From assembly GCF_024721605.1 (NCBI RefSeq), contig NZ_CP102630.1, positions 248,001-312,000 of the forward strand: a stretch of DNA of 64,000 nucleotides, read 5' to 3'. Within the stretch, counting starts at the first letter, position 1; each line of letters begins with the position of its first letter. Below, piece by piece: positions 27,593 through 36,457 of this stretch. The notes under the pieces were generated by a model that worked only from the letters and a program-made list of their open reading frames with translations, was not told the origin of the DNA and ran no database searches. This DNA is from Sphingomicrobium flavum (lineage in GTDB: Bacteria > Pseudomonadota > Alphaproteobacteria > Sphingomonadales > Sphingomonadaceae). A program made the position numbers and the translations under genes.

Positions 27593-27653
27593 GGGAGAAT
27601 AGTGGACCTTCAAGGGATACATCTCGCCCCGGGCGGGGCACTTGAAAAAGGGT
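27593..27653 (-). promoter_or_regulatory. Structured leader between lnt and metK (candidate cis-regulatory RNA)
   Basis: In the minus-strand transcript UUUUCAAG (27648-27641) can pair with CUUGAAGG (27614-27607), six Watson-Crick pairs plus two G-U. These wobbles exist only in the minus-strand RNA. A second stem GCCCC/GGGGC (27639-27635 with 27630-27626, 4-nt loop) is nested inside. I cannot match it to a named SAM riboswitch consensus from memory. It may be a fortuitous fold. Confidence 0.35.
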
Positions 27654-29189
27654 CTAACGAGCGAGCCGCCGCAGGGCAACGCCTGTCATGAAGAGCAGAA
27701 GAGCAAAGGCCATGGAGAGCCAGTTGCCCAAGCGAGAGAATAAGGTTGGCGCGCCTACCCATGGCAGCTCGCTATCGATGATGCCTGCCTCGCGCCAGGG
27801 CAGGCTGTCGAGGATCTGCCCACGTGCATCGATGACGGCACTGATGCCGGTGGGCGTGGCACGGATGATGGGGATGGCCTCTTCGGCTGCGCGGAGCCGC
27901 GCCTGCGCCAGATGCTGCGGCGGTCCGAAGCTGCCGAACCAGGCATCGTTGGACGGGTTGAACAGGAAGCGGGGGCGCGCATCGCGGTCGATCACCGCGC
28001 CGGGAAAAATGATTTCGTAGCAAATCTGCATGCCCACCAGTCCTATGCCCGGGATGTCGAGATTTTCCGGGCCGGGGCCAGCGCTGAAATCGAAGGCGCC
28101 GGGCGCGAGGCGCGACAGGCCGATCGGCTCGAGCAGCGCGCGCATCGGCAGATATTCGCCATAAGGCACGAGATGCGACTTGTCATAACGCCCGGTGATG
28201 CGGCCATCGGGACTCAGCGCGAAGATGCTATTGGTCGCACCGCCCACGCCGATGCCGTCGGCCGATTGCAGGGCGATGCCGCCGGTGATGAGCACATCGT
28301 CATCGCCCAAGGCGCGCACTGCCCGAGCCCGTTCGAACGCGACAGCGCCTGCTGCGCGGGTGCGTTCGTCCTCCAGCGGGTCGGTGACGGCGGCTTCGGG
28401 CCACAGGATGATGCGCGGACCGTCATCCTTGCCGGCATTGGAAAGCGTCAGCAGGCGTTCGGCAGCGACGCTGTCGAATCCGGGCCGCCATTTGTCGGCC
28501 TGGTCGATATTGGGTTGGACGATGGTGAGTTGCACGGTGTTGCCGGGCGGTAGGAGGCGCGGCGAGGGCAAAATGCCTAGGGTGCCGATGAACGCCAGAA
28601 TGAGGAAGGCAAACAGATAGGTGCGCCGGGCAACAAGCCAGCAGATGCCGGCGATCAGGACAGCGACGACACTTAACCCATATGTGCCGACCCAAGGCAC
28701 CAGTTTGAAGGAGCCCATGTCGACCAGTGCGACAGCGACGGGGTTCCATGCAAAACCCGTGAATAGCGTCCCGCGCAGGAACTCTCCGATGGCCCAGGCG
28801 CCCGCCAGCGCGAAGATGAGGGCAGGGGTTTTGTCGCGCCCGGCCCATTTGGCGCCCAAGGCAGCAAGCGCGGGATAGGCGGCGAGATAGATGGACAGCA
28901 GAACGACGCCAACCCAACCGAGCCATGCGGGCATGGCATCCTGATAGGAAAAGGCGGTCGCAATCCAGTTGAGTCCGAGCAGGAACTGGCCCAGCCCGAA
29001 GAACCAGCCGAGCGCCGCCGCGCCTTTCAGGCTGGGGGTGCGCAACAGTAATTCTGCAAGAATGGCGAAGGCAGCAATGGTAAGCGGCCACCAGCCGATC
29101 GGTTCGAAGCCTGCAGCCGACAGCAGCCCGGCGGCGAAGGCCGTGGCCCAGCCGCGCCTGCCCTCAAGCCAACCGCTCAGCGCCTTCAA
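27654..29189 (-). CDS. lnt: Apolipoprotein N-acyltransferase
   Basis: Lnt adds the third acyl chain to the N-terminal Cys of lipoproteins in the inner membrane. The 511-residue protein has about six N-terminal and one C-terminal hydrophobic helices around a nitrilase domain. The catalytic triad appears as Glu in LWPEAAVTD, Lys in [16 protein letters not shown] and Cys in [11 protein letters not shown]. The ATG overlaps the corC stop in ATGA. metK follows after 61 bases. Confidence 0.95.
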   Translation of the reverse strand: MKALSGWLEGRRGWATAFAAGLLSAAGFEPIGWWPLTIAAFAILAELLLRTPSLKGAAALGWFFGLGQFLLGLNWIATAFSYQDAMPAWLGWVGVVLLSIYLAAYPALAALGAKWAGRDKTPALIFALAGAWAIGEFLRGTLFTGFAWNPVAVALVDMGSFKLVPWVGTYGLSVVAVLIAGICWLVARRTYLFAFLILAFIGTLGILPSPRLLPPGNTVQLTIVQPNIDQADKWRPGFDSVAAERLLTLSNAGKDDGPRIILWPEAAVTDPLEDERTRAAGAVAFERARAVRALGDDDVLITGGIALQSADGIGVGGATNSIFALSPDGRITGRYDKSHLVPYGEYLPMRALLEPIGLSRLAPGAFDFSAGPGPENLDIPGIGLVGMQICYEIIFPGAVIDRDARPRFLFNPSNDAWFGSFGPPQHLAQARLRAAEEAIPIIRATPTGISAVIDARGQILDSLPWREAGIIDSELPWVGAPTLFSRLGNWLSMAFALLLFMTGVALRRLAR

Positions 29190-30067
29190 CCGTCGTCTTC
29201 TTCCATCGAGATTTCGGGCGCGTGCAGGCGCACGCGGGTCATACGCTTGGCTTCGGTCTCAACACATTCCAGCGTCCAGCCCGAGGGGTGGCAGACGCTT
29301 TCGCCGGGTTGCAGGATGCGCCCTGCCAGCAGGAAAGCGAGGCCGCCAATAGTGTCGACCTCATCCTCTTCCCAGGCGAGAGCTGGGCTGACCTGTTCGA
29401 TCACCTTTTCCATCTCGATCCGGGCATCGGCGTCCCACAAGCCTTCGGACAGCATGATCAGCTGCGCCTCGTCGGCCTCGTCATGCTCGTCCTCGATCTC
29501 GCCGACAATTTCCTCGACGACATCCTCGATGGTGACGACGCCTTCGGTGCCGCCAAATTCATCGACGACGATCGCCAGATGAACGCGTTCGGCGCGCATG
29601 CGGCCCAAAATGTCGATCACGCCCATCGATTCGGGGATGAAGAGGGGCGAGCGCATCAGATCCTCGATCTTGCGCGTCGTGCCGTTCACCTTGGCGTGGA
29701 ACAGGTCCTTGATGTGGATCATGCCGACAATGTCGTCGAGCCCGTCATCGCCGGTCACCGGCAGGCGGCTATGCTCGGCCTCGGCAAAGGCGGCGACGAG
29801 GGCATCGAAATTCATGGCGTGCGACACCGCGATGATTTCGCCGCGTGGAACGCAGATGTCGGCAGCGGTGCGATCGCCGAAATGTAGCAGGTTGCGCAGC
29901 ATCTGGCGCTCATGCGGGCTGAGATCGCCGACGCGCGCCGGTTCGGCATCGGCCTCGTCAATCGCTTCCTCGATCGTGTCGCGCAGCGTCGGCTCGCTAT
30001 CTTCGCCAAGGAAGAGCGCGCGCATGCCGCGCAGGAAACGCGAACCTTCATCAGGACGGCTGGCCAT
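29186..30067 (-). CDS. corC: CorC/HlyC family CBS-domain protein
   Basis: The 293-residue cytosolic protein has an N-terminal acidic stretch and a CBS pair at about 65-190 (DICVPRGEIIAVS and FGGTEGVVTIEDVVEEIVGEIEDE). A CorC_HlyC C-terminal domain follows (TIGGLAFLLAGRILQPGE). It lacks the DUF21 membrane domain and matches the short CorC form linked to Mg2+/Co2+ homeostasis. It overlaps ybeY by one base and lnt by four, so it belongs to the phoH-ybeY-corC-lnt operon. Confidence 0.93.
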   Translation of the reverse strand: MASRPDEGSRFLRGMRALFLGEDSEPTLRDTIEEAIDEADAEPARVGDLSPHERQMLRNLLHFGDRTAADICVPRGEIIAVSHAMNFDALVAAFAEAEHSRLPVTGDDGLDDIVGMIHIKDLFHAKVNGTTRKIEDLMRSPLFIPESMGVIDILGRMRAERVHLAIVVDEFGGTEGVVTIEDVVEEIVGEIEDEHDEADEAQLIMLSEGLWDADARIEMEKVIEQVSPALAWEEDEVDTIGGLAFLLAGRILQPGESVCHPSGWTLECVETEAKRMTRVRLHAPEISMEEDDG

Positions 30068-30582
30068 CAGTGCGCCTCCGCCGCAAGGCTGTAGGGATTG
30101 GCGATGCCCAGCATCTCCAGCGCGCGGATCTCGCGCGCTTCCATATCCTCTGCCTCGTCATCGTCCATATGATCATAACCCAATAGATGGAGCACCCCGT
30201 GGACCATCAGATGGGTAGCATGGTCGACAAATCCAATGCCCTTGTCGTCAGCTTCGTCGCGGCAGGTCTCGAATGCCAAAATCATGTCGCCCAAAAGCAG
30301 CGCCGGCCCAGCTTCGCTTGCGGCTTCGAGCTGCGAAGCATTGGCCATGGGGAAGCTCAGCACATTGGTGGGCTTGTCCTTGCCGCGCCACTGCGCATTC
30401 AATGCCTGAACTTCGTCATTCTTGGCGAGTTTCAGGGAAATCTCGACGGGGCGTGCCGCGCTTTCGATATGGGTGAAGGCAGACTGGTGCACAGCCGCCA
30501 GCGCCGCTTTTTCAGCGATGTCTTCCCACTGGGTGCCTCTAGAGTCCCATTCCGGATCGGCGTCGAGCGATATTTCGATCAT
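30067..30582 (-). CDS. ybeY: Endoribonuclease YbeY (16S rRNA maturation)
   Basis: YbeY is a zinc metalloprotein involved in 16S rRNA 3'-end processing and ribosome quality control. The 171-residue protein carries the H-x3-H-x5-H zinc motif in HLMVHGVLHLLGYDH near residue 125, and a LSFPMA segment expected of the family. It overlaps the phoH end by four bases and corC by one. Confidence 0.95.
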   Translation of the reverse strand: MIEISLDADPEWDSRGTQWEDIAEKAALAAVHQSAFTHIESAARPVEISLKLAKNDEVQALNAQWRGKDKPTNVLSFPMANASQLEAASEAGPALLLGDMILAFETCRDEADDKGIGFVDHATHLMVHGVLHLLGYDHMDDDEAEDMEAREIRALEMLGIANPYSLAAEAH

Positions 30583-31568
30583 TGCTTGCCTTCATAGGCT
30601 TCGACGATCCGCCCGACCAGTGGGTGGCGCACGACGTCGGCCGAACCGAAGCGCACGGTGGCGATGCCATCGACGCCCTCCAGCTTGCCCACTGCATCGG
30701 CGAGTCCGCTCATCCCGGCATCGGGAAGGTCGATCTGCCTGGGATCGCCGCAAATGACCATGCGGCTGCGCATGCCGAAGCGGGTCAGAAACATCTTCAT
30801 CTGCGCGGGCGTGGTGTTCTGCGCTTCATCGAGGATGATGAAGGCGTCGTTCAACGTGCGGCCGCGCATGAAGGCGATGGGCGCGATTTCGATTTCGCCC
30901 GAGGCGATGCGCCGTTCCACCTGTTCGGCGGGCAGCATGTCATAGAGCGCGTCGTATAGCGGGCGCAGATACGGATCGACCTTTTCCTTCATGTCGCCCG
31001 GCAGGAAGCCGAGGCGCTCGCCCGCTTCGACCGCGGGGCGCGAGAGGATCAGCCGCTCGACCGCGCCGGTGATCAGCATGGAGACGGCTTGGGCGACCGC
31101 TAGATAGGTCTTGCCGGTGCCTGCGGGGCCCAGGGCAAAGATCATGTCATTCTTGGCCAGCGCCTTCATATAGACGGTCTGGTTGGCCGAACGCGGCACG
31201 ATCGTTTTCTTGCGGGTGCGGATCATCACCTTGGGCGGATCGGCCACCTCCTGGTTGACGATGCCGTCGAGCTGGGGCTGGTTGGCCATGCCGATCACGG
31301 CTTCGACCGTTTCCTGGTCGACATCCTGGCCCTGGTCGAGCCGCTTGTAGAGGCCGATCAGCACTTCGCGCGCGCGCGCCGTATCGTCGGGTTCACCCTG
31401 GATCACCACGCGGTTGCCGCGCGCGGCGATCTTCACCTTGAGGCGGTCCTCGATGATGACGAGATGCCGGTCGAATTCACCGAAGAGCGGGCCGAGCAGA
31501 TAGGGCTGGTCGAATTCCAGTTCCAGTTTCGCGCCTTCTTCGATCATCGCGGCGACGTTCTTGGCCAT
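30579..31568 (-). CDS. ybeZ: PhoH family ATPase (YbeZ)
   Basis: This 329-residue ATPase often works with YbeY in RNA metabolism. It contains an N-terminal KH-like region (about 30-70, RLKVKIAARGNRVVIQGE) and a P-loop GPAGTGKTYLAVA near residue 145. The Walker B region IILDEAQNTTPAQMK and the GDPRQIDLP motif follow. Its ATG shares one base with the miaB stop, and its end overlaps ybeY, so translation is likely coupled across the operon. Confidence 0.95.
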   Translation of the reverse strand: MAKNVAAMIEEGAKLELEFDQPYLLGPLFGEFDRHLVIIEDRLKVKIAARGNRVVIQGEPDDTARAREVLIGLYKRLDQGQDVDQETVEAVIGMANQPQLDGIVNQEVADPPKVMIRTRKKTIVPRSANQTVYMKALAKNDMIFALGPAGTGKTYLAVAQAVSMLITGAVERLILSRPAVEAGERLGFLPGDMKEKVDPYLRPLYDALYDMLPAEQVERRIASGEIEIAPIAFMRGRTLNDAFIILDEAQNTTPAQMKMFLTRFGMRSRMVICGDPRQIDLPDAGMSGLADAVGKLEGVDGIATVRFGSADVVRHPLVGRIVEAYEGKQ

Positions 31569-32893
31569 CAGGCAGGCACTTTCTCAAGAAGGGTGGCGCC
31601 AAGGCTGTTGGGCAGCGCCTGTTCGATGCGGACTTCGACCATGTCGCCGATGACGGCGCCGGTCTCGACGAAGGTGGATTGCAGCCAGGGCGATTTGCCG
31701 ATCATCTGGCCGGGCTTCTTGCCCTTGCGTTCGATCAGGATGGGGAAGGTCTGGCCAACCTTGGAGCGATTGAAAGCGAGGCTATGTTCGGAGAGCTTGG
31801 CCTGCAGGCGCTGCAGCCGGTCATCCATCACGTCGGCTTCGATCTGATCCTCCATGTCCGCCGCCGGGGTGCCCGGACGGGGCGAATATTTGAACGAATA
31901 AGCCGAAGCGTAACGAACCGCATCGACGATGGCGAGCGTTTCTTCAAATTCCGCATCGCTTTCGCCGGGGAAGCCGACGATGAAGTCGCCGCTGATCGCC
32001 ATGTCGGGCCGCGCCGTGCGGAAGCGTTCGATCAGTTTGAGATAGCTTTCGGCCGTATGATGGCGGTTCATCGCTTTGAGGATACGGTCACTGCCGGCCT
32101 GCACGGGCAGGTGCAGATAGGGCATCAACTTGTCGACATCGCCATGGGCGGCGATCAGGCCTTCGTCCATGTCGGCGGGATGGCTGGTGGTGTAGCGTAG
32201 GCGCTCCAGCCCGTCGATCTTGGCGAGGCGGCGGATCAGCAGTTCGAGTCCGCCGGTGCGGCCCTTTTCATCCTGCCCCGACCAGGCCGAGACATTCTGG
32301 CCCAGCAGTGTGATTTCACGCGCGCCGCGTTCCACCAGTGACAGCGCCTCACTAACGATATCGCCCCAGGGACGGCTGATTTCGGCGCCGCGCGTATAGG
32401 GCACCACGCAATAGGTGCAGAACTTGTCACAACCTTCAGCGACCGTCAGGAAGGCCGAGGGGCCACTCTTTGACCGCGCGGGCATGGCATCGAATTTCGA
32501 AATGGCGGGCATGTCGGTATCGACCGGGCGCCCACCCTTGGCGGCCTGATCGACCAGATCGGGCAGGCGATGATAAGCCTGCGGGCCGACGACGATGTCT
32601 ATATTCTTGCTGCGCTTTTGCGCTTCGCCAGCTTCGGCCTGTGCGACGCATCCGGCCAGCGCCACCATCGGGCGGCTGCCATCTTCGCGTACCATCCGGC
32701 CGACGTCCGAATAGGCCTTTTCCGCAGCTTTTTCACGGATGTGGCAGGTGTTGAGAATAACGAGGTCGGCTTCCTCGCCCTCCTTGGCTTCCGGCATGCC
32801 CTTTGAGCTCAGCAATTCGGCCATGCGCTCGCCGTCATAGACGTTCATCTGGCAGCCGAAGCTCTTGATTCGAAAGTTTTTCGGTTCGTTCAT
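31568..32893 (-). CDS. miaB: tRNA-2-methylthio-N6-dimethylallyladenosine synthase
   Basis: MiaB methylthiolates i6A37 of tRNA. The 441-residue protein has an N-terminal MTTase domain with three cluster cysteines (SFGCQMN, NTCHIREKA and ALAGCVAQ). The radical-SAM motif CDKFCTYCVVPYTRG follows, and a TRAM domain forms the end (about 375-435). The start follows plsC by eight bases. It leads into phoH-ybeY-corC-lnt. Confidence 0.96.
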   Translation of the reverse strand: MNEPKNFRIKSFGCQMNVYDGERMAELLSSKGMPEAKEGEEADLVILNTCHIREKAAEKAYSDVGRMVREDGSRPMVALAGCVAQAEAGEAQKRSKNIDIVVGPQAYHRLPDLVDQAAKGGRPVDTDMPAISKFDAMPARSKSGPSAFLTVAEGCDKFCTYCVVPYTRGAEISRPWGDIVSEALSLVERGAREITLLGQNVSAWSGQDEKGRTGGLELLIRRLAKIDGLERLRYTTSHPADMDEGLIAAHGDVDKLMPYLHLPVQAGSDRILKAMNRHHTAESYLKLIERFRTARPDMAISGDFIVGFPGESDAEFEETLAIVDAVRYASAYSFKYSPRPGTPAADMEDQIEADVMDDRLQRLQAKLSEHSLAFNRSKVGQTFPILIERKGKKPGQMIGKSPWLQSTFVETGAVIGDMVEVRIEQALPNSLGATLLEKVPA

Positions 32894-32901
32894 CGGCCCG
32901 C

Positions 32902-33633
32902 CTATAGGGACTTGTCGCGCGCACTTGAAGCAAAGAGCGCCCGATGGATCGCATCATAGGCATCGGCGGCCATATCCTTGCGATCTTCCCTGGGGTCGAG
33001 GGGGGCGAGCACATGGACGTCGACATGGATCGGCTTCCAGCGGCTGAGGATCTTCTTCGCGCTCTCCATTCCGGTTTCGGGCGCGACCCAGCCGACGAAG
33101 GCGCGGTCGGCGCGATAGTCGATCGCGACCGGGCGCACGAAGGCCCCGTCAGGCAGCGGCGTCGCGGCGGCCAGCAGGGCCGGGCGGAATTTCAACAGCT
33201 CGAGCCCATTGCTGGTCGTGCCTTCGGGGAAGACCGCCAGCGGCAAGTGATGGTCGAAGCGCTCGGCAATGGCCGCGATCTGCGCGTCTACGCTGCGCCG
33301 GGCCTGGCGATCGATATAGAGCGTCTCGCGCTGGTCGGCGAGCCAGCCGGTCATCCAATGATCTTTCACCTCGGCCTTGGAGACGAAAGCGCAGCCCGTC
33401 GCGCTCGCCATCACGACGATATCGAGCCAGCTGACATGGTTGGCGAGGAGGAGCGTGCGCTGATCGGGCGCGGGGCCGACCCGGCGCACGCGCAGCCCCA
33501 TGATCCAGGCGGCGCCCCTCAAGAACAGGCGCGAGACGGCGATGCTGCCCAGCAGCTTCCGCGCTATCAGGTGGGGGAGAACACACAACGCCAGCCAGAG
33601 CGCCAGCAGCAGGGTGCGCAGCGCGATCAGCAA
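32902..33633 (-). CDS. Lysophospholipid acyltransferase (PlsC family)
   Basis: This 243-residue membrane-bound acyltransferase has an N-terminal hydrophobic segment, the catalytic H-x4-D motif in LANHVSWLDIV, and the acceptor motif FPEGTTSNG. It probably transfers acyl chains to 1-acylglycerol-3-phosphate or a related lysolipid. It starts three bases after fur and precedes miaB by eight bases, so it is part of the same transcript. An alternative is an ornithine-lipid acyltransferase (OlsA type), which sequence alone does not exclude. Confidence 0.88.
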   Translation of the reverse strand: MLIALRTLLLALWLALCVLPHLIARKLLGSIAVSRLFLRGAAWIMGLRVRRVGPAPDQRTLLLANHVSWLDIVVMASATGCAFVSKAEVKDHWMTGWLADQRETLYIDRQARRSVDAQIAAIAERFDHHLPLAVFPEGTTSNGLELLKFRPALLAAATPLPDGAFVRPVAIDYRADRAFVGWVAPETGMESAKKILSRWKPIHVDVHVLAPLDPREDRKDMAADAYDAIHRALFASSARDKSL

Positions 33634-33636
33634 GGC

Positions 33637-34059
33637 CTAGGCGTCTTTCTTGATGGCGACGCCGTACAGCTCCATGCGGTGATCGACGAGGCGGAAGCCC
33701 AGTTTTTCGGCGATGCGACGCTGCAATTCTTCCAGTTCCTCATCGACGAACTCGACGACTTCGCCGGTTTCGACATTGATGAGATGGTCGTGATGCGCAT
33801 CCGAGGCCGCTTCATAGCGCGAGCGTCCGTCGCCAAATTCGTGACGTTCCAGAATGCCGGCTTCTTCGAAGAGGCGCACGGTGCGGTAGACGGTGGCGAT
33901 GGAGATATTGCTGTCGATGCGCGAGGCGCGACGATGCAGTGCCTCCACATCGGGATGGTCCTCGCTTTCGCTCAGCACTTTCGCGATGATGCGGCGCTGG
34001 TCGGTGATGCGCAGGCCCTTTTCGGCGCACAGGGCTTCGACGTCGATCATTCTGTCCAT
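33637..34059 (-). CDS. fur: Ferric uptake regulator family protein
   Basis: This 140-residue winged-helix repressor has a DNA-binding half (about 1-85, RITDQRRIIAKVLSES and SIATVYRTVRLFEEAGIL). Its dimerisation half has metal ligands in SDAHHDHLINVETGEVVEF. The C-terminal CxxC structural-zinc motifs of E. coli Fur are absent, common in alphaproteobacterial Fur and Irr types. The gene follows the mucR terminator, so its promoter should be in the short gap, and plsC is three bases after it. It could be an iron or a peroxide/manganese (Mur-like) regulator. Confidence 0.88.
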   Translation of the reverse strand: MDRMIDVEALCAEKGLRITDQRRIIAKVLSESEDHPDVEALHRRASRIDSNISIATVYRTVRLFEEAGILERHEFGDGRSRYEAASDAHHDHLINVETGEVVEFVDEELEELQRRIAEKLGFRLVDHRMELYGVAIKKDA

Positions 34060-34090
34060 GGCCGGTGAGATATCGTCGCTAGGCCGATAA

Positions 34091-34128
34091 TGAAAGGGGC
34101 GCGGCGAGCTTTTCGCCTCGCCGCGCCC
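34091..34128 (-). terminator. Rho-independent terminator of mucR
   Basis: A perfect 12-bp stem (34097-34108 with 34117-34128) encloses an 8-base loop. On the minus strand it is followed by CCTTTCATTAT. It lies 21 bases after the mucR stop, so fur probably starts a new transcript. Confidence 0.8.
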
Positions 34129-34149
34129 GAAATCAGCATCGATTTGCAG

Positions 34150-34578
34150 CTATTTCGACTTGCGGCCCTTGCCGCGCTTGGCCTTGGTGCCGAGCCCGAT
34201 CTTCTTGGCCAGCATGCGGCGCTGTTCGGCATAGTTGGGCGCCACCATCGGATAATCGGCGGGCAGGCCCCATTTGGCGCGATATTCATCGGGCGTCATA
34301 TTGTAATGGGTCATCAGATGCCGCTTGAGCATCTTCAACTTCTTTCCGTCTTCGAGACAGACGATATAGTCCGGCTTGATCGAGGCGCGCACCGAAACGG
34401 CGGGCTCCAATTTCTCTTCGGCCTGGCCGGTGCCGTGCAGCTTGGCGAGCGAGCCATGCACATTTTCGATGAGCTGCGCCACATCGCCGACTGCGACCAT
34501 ATTGTTGCTGACATGCGCCGCGACGATTTCCGCCGTCAGCGAGATGAGCATGTCATCCTGCAAAGTTTCATCTGACAT
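34150..34578 (-). CDS. mucR: MucR family transcriptional regulator
   Basis: The 142-residue protein has the Ros/MucR zinc-finger region KPDYIVCLEDGKKLKMLKRHLMT, split here as CLED and KRHLMTHYN. The first zinc pair is C-x2-D, as reported for several family members, and the two histidines are present. A basic tail (KRGKGRKSK) follows. Such proteins repress many genes, often affecting motility, exopolysaccharide and cell-cycle genes in Alphaproteobacteria, and act like H-NS. The start at 34578 follows GGGAAA. An A/T-rich stretch lies upstream, and a strong terminator follows. Confidence 0.92.
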   Translation of the reverse strand: MSDETLQDDMLISLTAEIVAAHVSNNMVAVGDVAQLIENVHGSLAKLHGTGQAEEKLEPAVSVRASIKPDYIVCLEDGKKLKMLKRHLMTHYNMTPDEYRAKWGLPADYPMVAPNYAEQRRMLAKKIGLGTKAKRGKGRKSK

Positions 34579-34680
34579 ATATATTTCCCGAGCAAGAAGA
34601 GTCGAAAAGGACTCCATCAGGTGCGGCCCTAAGGCGCAGGCAGCCAATGTGCAAGTTCACTCCAAGTAAGGCGCGGCTGA

Positions 34681-35163
34681 TTACTTGGTCGATTTCACAT
34701 AAGTGAGCGCGTCCAACTGTTCGCCCTCATCGCCGCGATAATATCGCCGCCGCCGGCCTGCAATCTGGAAGCCCGCCGCTTCGTAAAAGCGGGTCGCGCG
34801 ATTGCCGTCGCGTACTTCCAGGTGCAGCCGCGTAGCGCCTTCTGCCGAGGCCTGGGCAACGAACTGGTCGAGCAGGATGCGCCCGATATGGTGGCCCTGA
34901 TGCTCAGGCGCGACCGCCAGCAACAGCAGTTCGGCTTCATCGGAAATGACGCGATAGAGGCTGAAGCCCGTCAGTTCGCCCGCTTGCCTCGCGAGCATCA
35001 ATGTTACCCCGTTCATCGGCAGGATGCCGGCGCACTGGGAGCGCGACCAGGCTTCGCCATAATGGGGGTCGAAGGCGGTGGTCATCACCGCCATCACCTC
35101 ATGAAGATCGGCGAATTCGCCTCTCATGAGCTGCACTTGCTGCGGCTGGGGCGAGGTCGCCAT
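34681..35163 (-). CDS. rimI: GNAT acetyltransferase, RimI-like
   Basis: The 160-residue GNAT domain has the acetyl-CoA loop VAPEHQGHHIGRILLDQFV and the RimI-like ending (RDGNRATRFYEAAGFQIAGRR). RimI acetylates the N-terminus of ribosomal protein S18, and in many genomes it sits beside tsaB, as here. It overlaps the tsaB stop in ATGA. The symbol rests on this context; the exact substrate was not shown. Confidence 0.82.
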   Translation of the reverse strand: MATSPQPQQVQLMRGEFADLHEVMAVMTTAFDPHYGEAWSRSQCAGILPMNGVTLMLARQAGELTGFSLYRVISDEAELLLLAVAPEHQGHHIGRILLDQFVAQASAEGATRLHLEVRDGNRATRFYEAAGFQIAGRRRRYYRGDEGEQLDALTYVKSTK

Positions 35164-35780
35164 CAGGCCGCGGCCTTGGGCTTGGCATCGGGCGCGCGAC
35201 CGTAAAGCGGTTTGACAGGCAGGCTGCGCAGCGCCTTGGGCAAATGAAGGGCATCGCACGCGTTAGGATAATGTTCGATGGCCTCGCCCGATCCCCGCGC
35301 GTCGATCAGCGCCTGGGCGGCAGGGCCAATGACACGGGGCGCGTCGATCACCCGCGCGGCCGCGAAGGGGGCGAGGCTCTGATGCTCGCAAGCGGGTATA
35401 AGGGGATCGCAATCAAACTGCTGGACGAACAATTCGCCATGCCCGCCCAGCATGGCAGCTGCCACCTTGGCGGAGCCCTCACCATGGGCGGCGATGAGAG
35501 CCAGCGAGGACAGGCCGTGCACGGGGATTTGCCAGCCGATGGCGAGGCCCTGTGCTGCGGCGATGCCGACGCGGATGCCGGTAAAGCTGCCGGGACCGAC
35601 ACCTACGAGGATGTGCGCGGGGACATGGTCGCCGATACAGCGGTGGATCATCGGCACCAATTGTTCGGCATGACCGCGGCCCAGCACTTCATGGACATGG
35701 CCCACAAGCTCCCCGCCCGCGCCGAACAGCGCGACCGAACAGGCAGCAGTGGACGTGTCGATCGCAAGGATCACCGGCAA
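35163..35780 (-). CDS. tsaB: tRNA threonylcarbamoyladenosine biosynthesis protein TsaB
   Basis: TsaB is the partner of TsaD in making t6A37 of tRNA. The 205-residue protein has the ASKHA-fold start LAIDTSTAACSVALFG, the HAEQLVPMI motif, and VGVGPGSFTGIRVGIAAAQGLA, as expected. It precedes rimI with a four-base overlap and follows nfu by 68 bases. Confidence 0.95.
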   Translation of the reverse strand: MPVILAIDTSTAACSVALFGAGGELVGHVHEVLGRGHAEQLVPMIHRCIGDHVPAHILVGVGPGSFTGIRVGIAAAQGLAIGWQIPVHGLSSLALIAAHGEGSAKVAAAMLGGHGELFVQQFDCDPLIPACEHQSLAPFAAARVIDAPRVIGPAAQALIDARGSGEAIEHYPNACDALHLPKALRSLPVKPLYGRAPDAKPKAAA

Positions 35781-35848
35781 GACTCCATTCCCGCCCCCAA
35801 CAGAATCAGGAGTGGGACATAAATGGCGGAAAAGCGCAAGCCTTGAGG

Positions 35849-36427
35849 CTAGACGGCCTCGACGCTCACCACTTCGGGGACATAATGTTTGACCAGTCCC
35901 TCGATGCCGTTTTTCAGCGTGATGGTGGAGGAGGGGCAGCCCGAACAGGCGCCCTGCATGGCAAGATAGACAATTCCATCCTTATAGCCGCGATAGACGA
36001 TATCACCGCCATCCTGCGCAACGGCCGGGCGCACGCGGGTTTCGATCAATTCCTTGATCTGCTCGATGATATCGGCGTCGGCGGGATCATCTTCAAACGA
36101 GCGTTCCTCATCGGGCGCGACATGAATCCCGGCGGCGCTGCCCGGTTTGAACAGGGGCGCTTCGGTGACGAAATGGTCGAGCAGGATCTGCAGCACTTCA
36201 GGCTCCAGCATCGTCCATTCGACCGTCGGCGCGGCGCTGACCGAGACGAAATCGCGCCCGAAATAGACGCCGTCGACCATGCCGGTGGCGAAAATGGCTT
36301 CGGCCAGCGGGCTGGCCTCGGCGCTCTCGGGCGTCGGGAAATCGCGCCCGCCCGTTTCCATGACGGTCTTGCCGGGAAGGAATTTGCGGGTCGCCGGATT
36401 GGGCGTCTGTTCGGTCTGGATCAGCAT
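35849..36427 (-). CDS. NfuA-type NifU C-terminal domain protein
   Basis: This 192-residue Fe-S carrier has an N-terminal Nfu domain (TEQTPNPATRKFLPG) and a C-terminal NifU domain with the CxxC cluster ligand in MQGACSGCPSSTITLKNGIEGL. It can hand a 4Fe-4S cluster to target enzymes, for example MiaB encoded downstream. It lies 30 bases after mmsB. Confidence 0.92.
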   Translation of the reverse strand: MLIQTEQTPNPATRKFLPGKTVMETGGRDFPTPESAEASPLAEAIFATGMVDGVYFGRDFVSVSAAPTVEWTMLEPEVLQILLDHFVTEAPLFKPGSAAGIHVAPDEERSFEDDPADADIIEQIKELIETRVRPAVAQDGGDIVYRGYKDGIVYLAMQGACSGCPSSTITLKNGIEGLVKHYVPEVVSVEAV

Positions 36428-36457
36428 GGGCCTGATGTGGGGTGCGGGGACGAAGGA

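Noticed and set aside
27593-27653. A named SAM-II or SAM/SAH riboswitch before metK
   Set aside because: I could not match the sequence to either consensus. It is reported only as an unclassified structured leader.
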